Source of the DNA: Desulfuromonadales bacterium
GTDB lineage: Bacteria; Desulfobacterota; Desulfuromonadia; Desulfuromonadales; BM103
Direction: 5' to 3'
Length of the DNA stretch: 5,923 nucleotides
Assembly (NCBI GenBank): GCA_030614505.1
Contig: JAUWTX010000144.1
Location: 1 to 5,923, forward strand
Shown here: piece after piece, positions 1 through 5,923 of the stretch
Position numbering within the stretch: the first letter of the stretch is position 1
Layout of the letters: each line of letters starts with the position of its first letter
Program-made: the position numbers and the translations under genes
Notes under the pieces: model-generated
What the model saw: only the letters and a program-made list of their open reading frames with translations
Told to the model about the DNA's origin: nothing
Database searches by the model: none

Positions 1-749
1 CCTCGCTCTTCTAAAACGCGGATGGCGCTGATGGTCGTCCCGGCTGGACTGCACACCTTCTCTCGCAACAATGCGGGATGCTCGCCAGTCTCTTTGACCA
101 GATGCGCCGCACCAGCCACCGTCTGCACGGCCAGAGCATGGGCAATATCGAGCCGCAAGCCTTCCTGGACACCACCAGCGGTCAGCGCCTCAATGAATGT
201 GAAGACAAAGGCCGGACCGGAACCGGAGAGCCCGGTGACCGCATCCATCTGACCCTCTTCCACCCATAGGGCAATACCGACAGTTTCGAACAGATGCTGG
301 GCTACCCGACGATCTTCCTCATTAACATACTTACCGGGGCATAGGGCCGCTGCGCCCTGGCCAGTGAGAGCCGGGGTATTCGGCATAGCCCGCACCACAT
401 GTGACTGACCTCCGAGACCCGCTTCCAGGGTTGTCGTTGTAATCCCGGCCAGAATCGAGATCAGCAGCTTTTCATCGTTGAATACGGAGACAATATCCCC
501 CAGAACTTTATCCAGAACCTGCGGTTTGGTCGCCAGAACAACGATGTCGCTGCTCGTAACCAACTCCATATTGTTCACAGCACAGGAAACGCCGTAGCGT
601 TCCTCCATCAATTGGCGACGCTTTTCATTAGGCTCTGAAAAAAAGATATCTTTAGCCAGGAAACCGCCACCTATCAGCCCCTTGATAAAGGCCTCGGCCA
701 TATTGCCGCCACCGATAAAACCTATTTTACCTACTGTTGATAAAGGCAC
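1..749 (-). CDS. proC: Pyrroline-5-carboxylate reductase, 3' end cut by the window
   Basis: Catalyses the last step of proline synthesis in the cytoplasm, the NAD(P)H-dependent reduction of 1-pyrroline-5-carboxylate to L-proline. I translated the frame by hand: 249 codons are open with no stop. An N-terminal Rossmann dinucleotide-binding motif, GFIGGGNMAEA, lies at residues 10-20. The segment ATKPQVL follows, then the catalytic-domain segment TGLSGSGPAFVF. The family signature SPAGTTISAIRVLEE lies at residues 234-248, just before the window edge. Family members are about 270 residues long, so roughly 20-25 residues are missing. The start is GTG at 747-749, chosen because AAGGA lies 8 nt upstream and the next residues lead straight into the Rossmann strand. 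A sigma-70-like promoter lies just upstream, so it is probably transcribed separately from asnS. In many proteobacteria proC sits with yggS and yggT; that is not so on its 5' side here. Identification is secure from motifs; cofactor preference cannot be read. Confidence 0.95.
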   Translation of the reverse strand, partial: MPLSTVGKIGFIGGGNMAEAFIKGLIGGGFLAKDIFFSEPNEKRRQLMEERYGVSCAVNNMELVTSSDIVVLATKPQVLDKVLGDIVSVFNDEKLLISILAGITTTTLEAGLGGQSHVVRAMPNTPALTGQGAAALCPGKYVNEEDRRVAQHLFETVGIALWVEEGQMDAVTGLSGSGPAFVFTFIEALTAGGVQEGLRLDIAHALAVQTVAGAAHLVKETGEHPALLREKVCSPAGTTISAIRVLEER

Positions 750-757
750 AGTCTGTA

Positions 758-763
758 TCCTTT
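758..763 (-). promoter_or_regulatory. Ribosome binding site of proC
   Basis: On the minus strand AAAGGA ends 8 nt before the GTG at 749. It supports this GTG as the start of proC, for which there is no competing ATG near the Rossmann motif. Confidence 0.7.
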
Positions 764-791
764 TCGCAAGTGCTTCAAAAATTGTCAGATA

Positions 792-820
792 TTTCTACAA
801 TATGCTCGGAATTGTGTCAA
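792..820 (-). promoter_or_regulatory. Candidate sigma-70 promoter of proC
   Basis: A perfect -35 box TTGACA (815-820) is followed after 17 bp by TAGAAA (792-797), which matches the -10 consensus at four of six positions. Transcription would begin near 785, leaving a leader of about 36 nt before the proC GTG. It lies in the 112 bp gap between asnS and proC, where a promoter is expected. The spacing and the perfect -35 make this better than chance, but no start site is proven. Confidence 0.6.
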
Positions 821-861
821 ATAATCTTCGGCCGGAGAATGTCCTGAAAACAGCAAGCTAA

Positions 862-2265
862 TCAGAACCTTGCATTCCCCGGTGTACGAGGAAACGGGAT
901 AACATCGCGAACATTCTCCCTACCGGTAACATACATCAGAAAGCGCTCAAAGCCGAGTCCGAAACCGGCATGGGGACAGTTCCCCCAACGCCGGGTATCA
1001 AGATACCAGTCGAGACTTTCCGGGAGGATATCGAAGGAACGCATCTTGTGCTGCAGCATATCCAGACGCTCTTCACGCTGGCTGCCACCAATGATCTCAC
1101 CGACTTTCGGCACCAGCAGATCCATGGCTGCCACGGTTTGGCCATCATCGTTACTCCGCATGTAAAAGGCCTTGATCCCCTCCGGGTAGTCAGTAACAAA
1201 GAGTGGTCCACCAACGATCTGTTCCGTCAGGTAACGCTCGTGCTCCGACTGCAGATCACAGCCCCACTCCACGGGAAAATCGAAATTCTGACCACTCTTT
1301 TGCAAGCGTTCGATCGCTTCCGTGTAGCTCATTGACTGGAATGCAGTTCCTACCACCTTTTCCAGTCGGGCTATCAAGCCTTTGTCAATAAACTTGTTAA
1401 AAAAGGCCAGGTCCTCCTGACAGTGTTCCAGAGCATGTTCAACCATGAACCGGAAGAAGTCCTCGGCAAGTTGACAGTTAACCGCAAGGTCGGCAAAGGC
1501 AACCTCCGGCTCAATCATCCAGAACTCGGAAGCATGCCGACTGGTATTAGAGTTTTCAGCACGAAAGGTCGGGCCGAAAGTATAAACATCGGTGAACGCC
1601 GTGGCAAAGAGCTCGGCCTGCAACTGCCCGCTTACGGTCAGACCGGTTTTGGAACCGAAAAAATCATCGTGCCAGGCAATTCGGCCATCGACCCGGGGTG
1701 GGTTCTCGGGGTTCAGGGTCGTCACCCGGAACATCTCCCCGGCGCCCTCGCAATCATTGGCGGTTATAATCGGTGTATGCACATAGATAAAACCGCGTTG
1801 CTGGAAGAAACAATGAACAGCATGGGCAATACTACTGCGCATACGGAATACAGCACCGAAGGCATTGGTGCGTGGCCGCAGGTGAGCAATCGAGCGCAGG
1901 AATTCGAAACCATGGCGTTTTTTCTGTAAGGGAAAGCGATCATCAGTCTCACCGTAGACAATAACCTGCTCGGCTTGAACCTCCCAGCTTTGCCCCTCGC
2001 CAGGCGAAGCCACCATCTCGCCACGCACACCGACGCAGGCGCCAGTACCGAGTTGACTGGCAACCGCAAATGCAGAAGAACCTTCCCCCACCACAATCTG
2101 CAGGTTATCCAGACAGGAGCCATCGTTGAGCGCAAGAAAAGCGACCTCTTTGCTGCGCCGCACAGTACGCAGCCAGCCCTGCACAAAGACTTCACCTTGA
2201 GATTGTTCTTCCTGCAACAAATGTTTTACTCGCCGACGATCTTGACGCCAATCTGACCTGTCCAT
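862..2265 (-). CDS. asnS: Asparaginyl-tRNA synthetase (AsnRS)
   Basis: Cytoplasmic class IIb aminoacyl-tRNA synthetase that charges tRNA-Asn with asparagine using ATP. The 467 residues match the E. coli enzyme (466) in length and nearly throughout in pattern. An N-terminal OB-fold anticodon-binding domain covers about residues 25-105 (VFVQGWLRTVRRSKEVAFL). The catalytic domain follows with motif 1 around 150-165 (FFQQRGFIYVHTPI), GAGEMF at 174-179, motif 2 at about 230-254 (GPTFRAENSNTSRHASEFW) and motif 3 at 433-448 (AGFGLGFERFLMYVTG). The segment TVSGQLQAE at 210-218 and the end DVIPFPRTPGNARF are typical of AsnRS rather than AspRS. The ATG at 2263-2265 is preceded by TGAGGTG at suitable spacing. 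A terminator-like hairpin separates it from the pilin gene upstream. I see no strong promoter of its own; TATATG about 40 nt before the start is a weak -10 candidate. No tRNA-like or T-box leader is present. Confidence 0.97.
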   Translation of the reverse strand: MDRSDWRQDRRRVKHLLQEEQSQGEVFVQGWLRTVRRSKEVAFLALNDGSCLDNLQIVVGEGSSAFAVASQLGTGACVGVRGEMVASPGEGQSWEVQAEQVIVYGETDDRFPLQKKRHGFEFLRSIAHLRPRTNAFGAVFRMRSSIAHAVHCFFQQRGFIYVHTPIITANDCEGAGEMFRVTTLNPENPPRVDGRIAWHDDFFGSKTGLTVSGQLQAELFATAFTDVYTFGPTFRAENSNTSRHASEFWMIEPEVAFADLAVNCQLAEDFFRFMVEHALEHCQEDLAFFNKFIDKGLIARLEKVVGTAFQSMSYTEAIERLQKSGQNFDFPVEWGCDLQSEHERYLTEQIVGGPLFVTDYPEGIKAFYMRSNDDGQTVAAMDLLVPKVGEIIGGSQREERLDMLQHKMRSFDILPESLDWYLDTRRWGNCPHAGFGLGFERFLMYVTGRENVRDVIPFPRTPGNARF

Positions 2266-2332
2266 TCACACCTCATTTGCACTCTTTGCGAAAAAACTCA
2301 TATAAAGTCATGCAACAAAACCACTGACAGAG

Positions 2333-2373
2333 CAACAAACAAACAACGGGAACTGGCTTGTCAACCAGTCCCC
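2333..2373 (-). terminator. Imperfect Rho-independent terminator after the pilin gene
   Basis: Read on the minus strand, GGGGACTGG (2365-2373) pairs with CCAGTTCCC (2348-2356) around an 8-nt loop. This gives two 4-bp helices separated by a single-base bulge. It is followed by GTTGTTTGTTTGTT, a T-rich tail broken by G residues. It lies about 40 nt beyond the pilin stop and about 80 nt before asnS, a sensible place to end pilin transcription. The interrupted T tract makes it weaker than the terminator at 4338-4361. Confidence 0.5.
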
Positions 2374-2414
2374 GCATCTGGAGAAATATACAATTTCGTG
2401 TCCCACCGCGCGTA

Positions 2415-2600
2415 TCAGCTTCCGGGGTTGAATTTATTATTGAACTCATTGAATGAATTGGCTGTTTTGTTTCCCAAAACACCAACTACTACAATTATAA
2501 CCAGGACGATTAAAATGAGCATAATAGAATACTCAACGGCGGTGGCTCCATGTTCCTCTTTGATAAAATCGCATGTTTTCTTTAGAACATTCCCGAGCAT
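2415..2600 (-). CDS. Small Flp family (type IVb) pilin
   Basis: A 61-residue prepilin. The leader of 18 residues (MLGNVLKKTCDFIKEEHG) is positively charged at first and ends in glycine. Processing after that glycine by a prepilin peptidase (TadV/PilD type) would leave a 43-residue mature pilin beginning ATAVEYSIML. It has the diagnostic Glu5-Tyr6 pair of Flp pilins, a hydrophobic helix of about 20 residues rich in I, L and V, and a polar Asn-rich tail. Flp pilins are inserted in the inner membrane and assembled by Tad machinery into thin adhesive fibres. The ATG at 2598-2600 was chosen because TGAGGT lies 7 nt upstream. A longer reading from TTG at 2639 would overlap the predicted -10 box and has no ribosome site. 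No tad or prepilin peptidase gene is in the window, so assembly must rely on genes elsewhere. Family assignment is firm; the role (adhesion, surface sensing or a pseudopilin-like part) is unknown. Confidence 0.88.
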   Translation of the reverse strand: MLGNVLKKTCDFIKEEHGATAVEYSIMLILIVLVIIVVVGVLGNKTANSFNEFNNKFNPGS

Positions 2601-2607
2601 AGAATAA

Positions 2608-2613
2608 ACCTCA
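2608..2613 (-). promoter_or_regulatory. Ribosome binding site deciding the pilin start
   Basis: On the minus strand TGAGGT ends 7 nt before the ATG at 2600. This strong site favours the 61-residue pilin over a 74-residue reading from the upstream TTG at 2639. Confidence 0.7.
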
Positions 2614-2635
2614 CATAATGTAGAGAGTTCGGTAA

Positions 2636-2663
2636 ACAATAACTGTTTTCATCTGCATGTCAA
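2636..2663 (-). promoter_or_regulatory. Candidate sigma-70 promoter of the pilin gene
   Basis: A perfect -35 TTGACA (2658-2663) is followed after 16 bp by TATTGT (2636-2641), four of six matches to the -10 consensus. The start site would be near 2629, giving a leader of about 29 nt that contains the ribosome site. The promoter begins only about 15 nt after the prfC stop codon, and no T-tailed terminator separates the two genes. The pilin could therefore also receive read-through from prfC. The prediction is by eye only. Confidence 0.6.
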
Positions 2664-2678
2664 ACAGATCGCCAAAAC

Positions 2679-4265
2679 TTAATCATGTTCCCGCGTCTTG
2701 GCGAATTCGATATCCGGCCACTGCTCCATGACATAGCCTAGCCGCCACTCACTGGGTGCGAGATAACTGAGATTCCCCTCGGCATCAAGGGCCAGGTTCG
2801 CCTGACTTTTCTTCTCGAACTCAGCGAGTTTTTTCGGATCAGAACAGCCAACCCAACGGGCGGTGGCATAATCAACGCTTTCGTAGATGGCATCAACACC
2901 ATACTCCGTCTTCAGGCGCTCCATGGTGACATCAAACTGCAGGACCCCCACGGCACCGACAATGTAATCATTGCTGATTAATGGACGAAACACCTGGATC
3001 GCCCCTTCTTCAGAGAGCTGTTTCAGCCCCTTTTCCAGCTGCTTCGCTTTCAGCGGAGACTTCAGCCGGACACGCCGGAAATGTTCAGCAGCAAAACTGG
3101 GGATACCGGTGAACTTGAGCGGTTCCTTGTCGGTAAAAGTATCGCCGACCTTGATCGTGCCATGATTATGCAGGCCGATGATATCTCCCGGGAAGGCTTC
3201 TTCGACACTGGCCCGGTCCTGGGCCATAAAAATAATCGCCTTGGATAGATTGACATCTTTGCCAATACGATGATGACGAACTTTCATCCCTCGCTGGAAG
3301 CGCCCCGAGCAAATGCGCAGAAAGGCTATGCGGTCGCGATGGGCCGGGTCCATATTCGCCTGGACTTTGAATACGAAACCGGAAAAAGCCTCTTCCTCCG
3401 GTGCCACCTCACGGCTCTGGGCCTGACGGGGACCCGGAGCAGGAGCAAGATCAACCAGCGCATCAAGCAACTCTTCGACACCGAAGTTATTAATGGCGCT
3501 ACCGAAGAAGACCGGGGTCTGGTTGCCCTTGAGGTATTCTTTCAGTTCAAAGGGGTTAGCAGCGCCTTCCAACAGCTCAATATCCTCACGCAATTCGTCG
3601 GCGGCACTGCCGAGCATTTCATCGAGTTGGCTATCGTTGATGTCCTTGATCACCCGGACATCATCAGTAAGACGCTTCTCACCCGGTCGAAATAAGCGTA
3701 ATTCCTTGCGATAGAGGTTGTAAACTCCTTTAAAACGCTTACCCATGCCGATCGGCCATGACATCGGCGCGCATTCAATCTGCAGCTTATCCTCGACATC
3801 CGCAAGCAGATCGAGAGGATACTGCCCCTCGCGATCCATCTTGTTGATAAAGGTCAGTACCGGAGTGTTGCGCATGCGGCAGACCGACATCAGCTTTTCC
3901 GTCTGAGTCTCGACCCCCTTGGCGCTGTCAATCACCATCAAGGCACTGTCCACAGCAGTCAAAACTCGATAAGTGTCCTCAGAGAAATCCTGGTGGCCCG
4001 GCGTATCCAGCAGATTAATCTCGCAGCCTCGATGCCCGAACTTCATGACCGAGGTGGTCACGGAGATGCCTCGCTCCTGTTCGACTTTCATCCAGTCACT
4101 TGTGGCGTGACGCCCCGCCTTGCGCGCCTTAATCGCCCCGGCCATCTGGATGGCGCCACCAAAAAGCAGCAGCTTTTCAGTCAAGGTGGTTTTACCGGCA
4201 TCGGGATGGCTGATGATGCCGAAGGTTCTGCGCTTGTTTATTTCCTGCAAGAAACGGTTACTCAA
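2679..4265 (-). CDS. prfC: Peptide chain release factor 3 (RF3)
   Basis: Cytoplasmic translational GTPase that removes RF1 or RF2 from the ribosome after peptide release. The 528 residues match E. coli RF3 (529) closely in length and pattern. GTPase motifs are in order: G1 HPDAGKTT at 20-27, the G2 region RGISVT at 65-70, G3 DTPGH at 87-91, G4 NKMD at 141-144 and G5 GSA at 255-257. Downstream are the RF3 segments FVFKVQANMDPAHRDR (about 297-312), FPGDIIGLHNHGTIKVGDTF (about 358-377) and QLSEEGAIQVFRPL (416-429). These separate it from EF-G and from tetracycline-protection proteins. The start is TTG at 4263-4265, preceded by AGAGGG. An in-frame TAA lies four codons upstream with no ATG or GTG between, and the next Met is residue 41, inside the GTPase domain. 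It follows the kinase terminator and is probably transcribed from a promoter in 4266-4337, where I see only a weak candidate (TTGATA with no good -10). Confidence 0.97.
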   Translation of the reverse strand: MSNRFLQEINKRRTFGIISHPDAGKTTLTEKLLLFGGAIQMAGAIKARKAGRHATSDWMKVEQERGISVTTSVMKFGHRGCEINLLDTPGHQDFSEDTYRVLTAVDSALMVIDSAKGVETQTEKLMSVCRMRNTPVLTFINKMDREGQYPLDLLADVEDKLQIECAPMSWPIGMGKRFKGVYNLYRKELRLFRPGEKRLTDDVRVIKDINDSQLDEMLGSAADELREDIELLEGAANPFELKEYLKGNQTPVFFGSAINNFGVEELLDALVDLAPAPGPRQAQSREVAPEEEAFSGFVFKVQANMDPAHRDRIAFLRICSGRFQRGMKVRHHRIGKDVNLSKAIIFMAQDRASVEEAFPGDIIGLHNHGTIKVGDTFTDKEPLKFTGIPSFAAEHFRRVRLKSPLKAKQLEKGLKQLSEEGAIQVFRPLISNDYIVGAVGVLQFDVTMERLKTEYGVDAIYESVDYATARWVGCSDPKKLAEFEKKSQANLALDAEGNLSYLAPSEWRLGYVMEQWPDIEFAKTREHD

Positions 4266-4269
4266 TCTA

Positions 4270-4275
4270 CCCTCT
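4270..4275 (-). promoter_or_regulatory. Ribosome binding site of prfC, upstream of a TTG start
   Basis: On the minus strand AGAGGG ends 4 nt before the TTG at 4265; counted from GAGG the gap is 5 nt. Together with the TAA at 4278-4280 in the same frame, it fixes this TTG as the most likely start of RF3. Confidence 0.7.
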
Positions 4276-4337
4276 TCTTATTTTTCATTTCTAGCAACCT
4301 GTCGGTGTATCAATGAACTGGCTGCTAATGCTGACGG

Positions 4338-4361
4338 AAAAAACGGGCAGAAAGCCCGTTT
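4338..4361 (-). terminator. Rho-independent terminator of the histidine kinase gene
   Basis: Read on the minus strand, AAACGGGC (4354-4361) and GCCCGTTT (4341-4348) form a perfect 8-bp stem with the 5-nt loop TTTCT. The 3' arm runs into an unbroken run of six T (4338-4343). It lies about 45 nt beyond the kinase stop codon and ends that transcription unit before prfC. On the plus strand the same hairpin has only three T, so it is not an efficient terminator in that direction. Confidence 0.88.
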
Positions 4362-4407
4362 GCTGGAGACTAACGCATGTCAGTCAAGTGGGTCAATCAG
4401 GAATTAG

Positions 4408-5923
4408 TCAGGACGAGAAAGGTTGATGGCACCCAACGTAGCCTGCTGGCGGATTCAGCGGCAGAGAGATGCAAACGCTGGTGCCACTTCCGAGCTTGCT
4501 GTCGACCTGAATCTCACCATGGTGGGCCTGCACAATATGTTGCACAATACTCATGCCCAATCCGATACCCTGCACAGCAGTATCCGAGGAGTCTGCACGA
4601 TAGAAACGATCGAAGATACAAGCAAGCTGCTCTTCGTTCATGCCGACCCCCTCATCCACAACGGAGAGTACATACTTATCATCGTGCAACTCAAGAGACA
4701 CCCGCACAGCACCACCCTTCGGTGAGTACTTGACAGCATTACTGATCAGATGAGCTACAACTTGCTCAAGACGTGACCGGTCGGCACAAATAAGTGACGC
4801 CTCGTCTGGCAGAACCATCGCGAACAGATGATTGCTATGTTCTTCTCCGTAGGACGTGACAATCTCGCTTATCATGGCGTCAAGTTTGAACTCCTGGTAG
4901 CTAAGGGTCAGTGGACACCCTGACTCTATCCGGCTGATATCGAGCAGATCATCAATCAACTGCCCCAGAGAAAGTGACTTTTCGAGGATCAACTTGAGGA
5001 AGTCTCTCTGTTGTTCCATATCAAAATTAGCAGCTGTTTCCTTTGCAGTGAGCAACTCACTGTAACCGATAATCGTTGTGAGTGGCGTATTCAGTTCATG
5101 GGCAGCCATGCCGAGAAAGGCACTCTTCATGTGCTCAATTTCTCTTTCTCTGGTCACATCGCGGATCAGCATAACAATTCCGGCAGCTTCAGTTTCATCT
5201 CGCACAAATTGAGAAATACGCACCTGATAGATACGAGGATTCAGGGTGCTTTCATCGGGAAGTTCAAAGTCAAAGGACCGGGATCCGTGAGTGACATTAA
5301 GGCACTCAGCAACTTTATTAAGAAAGTCCACTTCCTGGCTGAGTTTATCGATTGATTGTCCCAGGACCATTTCCAGAGACATGGCCAGTATGCTTTCCGC
5401 GGCGGCATTCATATGCAGGACATTCAGTTCCCCATCCGCCACTACGACGCCATCAGGAACAGATCGTAAAATCCCCTCGAGCTTTTCTTGATCGACCCTG
5501 ATATCTTCAAGAGCCTGGCTCAGGGCGACTTGAGCAATGGTGCGTTCGGCGATCTGACCTGTCAATTGTTCGTTCGCTTCAGAAAGTTCACGGGTTCGTT
5601 CAGCAACCCGTCGCTCAAGCTCTTCGTTGGCCAACCGCAACGCGTCTTCAGCCTTGTCCCTTTCCCGGAAACTGACAGAAGCTCGGTAGAGGGCGAGGGA
5701 GATGGCCAGAAGGAACCCAAACGACAGGAGTAAGGTGGTCCCCAGGGAATACAAAGACAAGGTTTTGAGCTTGCTGACACTTTCGGTGATATCGTAATAA
5801 ACTTCAATAGCACCGCCGAATGAATTGCCGGCCATGAACGGCACGTAGGTTTCGACGATATCTATCTTAGCGACATCACCCTCCGCAGTTTTGCGATCTT
5901 TCTGCACAACCTTGGAGTAAACC
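4408..5923 (-). CDS. Membrane sensor histidine kinase with PAS domain, 5' end cut by the window
   Basis: Two-component sensor kinase; it would autophosphorylate on histidine and pass the phosphate to an unseen response regulator. The frame is open to the right edge, so the true start and most of the sensor lie outside. Residues are counted from the GTG codon at 5907, which need not be the start. Residues 1-45 look like the end of a periplasmic sensor domain (GGAIEVYYDIT at 31-41). A transmembrane helix spans about 50-75. A long charged, probably coiled-coil linker follows at about 80-145, then a PAS domain at about 145-250 (SVPDGVVVADGELNVLHMN). The HisKA domain has the H-box AAHELNTPL with phospho-acceptor His270. 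The HATPase domain has the N box HLISNAVKYSP with Asn390, the G1 box DEGVG at 418-422 and the G2 box GIGLGMS at 447-453. All catalytic motifs are present, so it should be active. The end NPPAGYVGCHQPFSS carries no receiver domain. The stimulus cannot be inferred. No response regulator lies downstream. Confidence 0.93.
   Translation of the reverse strand, partial: VYSKVVQKDRKTAEGDVAKIDIVETYVPFMAGNSFGGAIEVYYDITESVSKLKTLSLYSLGTTLLLSFGFLLAISLALYRASVSFRERDKAEDALRLANEELERRVAERTRELSEANEQLTGQIAERTIAQVALSQALEDIRVDQEKLEGILRSVPDGVVVADGELNVLHMNAAAESILAMSLEMVLGQSIDKLSQEVDFLNKVAECLNVTHGSRSFDFELPDESTLNPRIYQVRISQFVRDETEAAGIVMLIRDVTREREIEHMKSAFLGMAAHELNTPLTTIIGYSELLTAKETAANFDMEQQRDFLKLILEKSLSLGQLIDDLLDISRIESGCPLTLSYQEFKLDAMISEIVTSYGEEHSNHLFAMVLPDEASLICADRSRLEQVVAHLISNAVKYSPKGGAVRVSLELHDDKYVLSVVDEGVGMNEEQLACIFDRFYRADSSDTAVQGIGLGMSIVQHIVQAHHGEIQVDSKLGSGTSVCISLPLNPPAGYVGCHQPFSS

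Noticed and set aside
826..842. GC-rich palindrome after asnS as its terminator
   Set aside because: The CGGCCG core has no room for a loop and no T tract follows on the minus strand, so I do not call a terminator for asnS.
1423..1929. A 168-codon open frame on the plus strand inside asnS
   Set aside because: It lies wholly antisense to a full-length, highly conserved AsnRS and resembles no protein I know. The other plus-strand frames over prfC, the kinase and proC are likewise shadows.
2266..2414. A T-box or other amino-acid-responsive leader upstream of asnS
   Set aside because: Only about 149 bp are available. No T-box-like core or antiterminator is visible, and T-boxes are mainly a Gram-positive feature.
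2273..2485. A 70-codon minus-strand frame overlapping the pilin gene and ending just before asnS
   Set aside because: It overlaps the pilin in another frame, crosses the terminator-like hairpin and shows no family motif or good ribosome site.
2601..2639. Pilin start at TTG 2639, giving 74 residues
   Set aside because: The TTG falls within the predicted -10 box, has no ribosome site, and would make an atypically long leader. ATG 2600 has TGAGGT at good spacing.
2640..2672. Hairpin between prfC and the pilin gene (ATCTG with CAGAT, or CTGTTT with AAACAG) as a terminator
   Set aside because: The stems are only 5-6 bp, mutually exclusive and not followed by a T run; the segment is better explained as a promoter.

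Overview
The window holds five protein-coding genes, all on the minus strand, so transcription runs from high to low coordinates. In that order they are a membrane sensor histidine kinase (5' end beyond the window), peptide chain release factor 3 (prfC), a very small Flp/type IVb pilin, asparaginyl-tRNA synthetase (asnS) and pyrroline-5-carboxylate reductase (proC, 3' end beyond the window). No RNA gene, CRISPR array, insertion sequence or prophage gene is visible.

The organism looks like a Gram-negative proteobacterium of moderate GC content. RF3 and AsnRS both resemble their E. coli counterparts closely along their whole length. The combination with a short Flp pilin and a PAS-type histidine kinase would suit the Desulfuromonas/Geobacter group or a neighbouring lineage. 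That placement is inference only; no marker in the window settles it.

Region by region (minus-strand order): 5923-4408 is the kinase, closed by a clear Rho-independent terminator at 4338-4361. prfC (4265-2679) starts at a TTG that is forced by an in-frame stop four codons upstream. A short gap carries a good sigma-70-like promoter (TTGACA, 16 bp, TATTGT) that fires into the pilin gene (2600-2415). The 149 bp between the pilin and asnS hold an imperfect terminator-like hairpin. asnS spans 2265-862. The 112 bp gap after it carries a second good sigma-70-like promoter (TTGACA, 17 bp, TAGAAA) for proC, which begins at GTG 749 and runs off the left edge.

The genes do not form one pathway. prfC and asnS serve translation, proC serves proline synthesis, the kinase serves signalling and the pilin serves the cell surface. 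The promoters and terminators suggest mostly separate transcription units that happen to be co-oriented. Nothing here amounts to a convincing undescribed system; the most unusual item is the lone pilin gene, with its own promoter, set between two translation genes.
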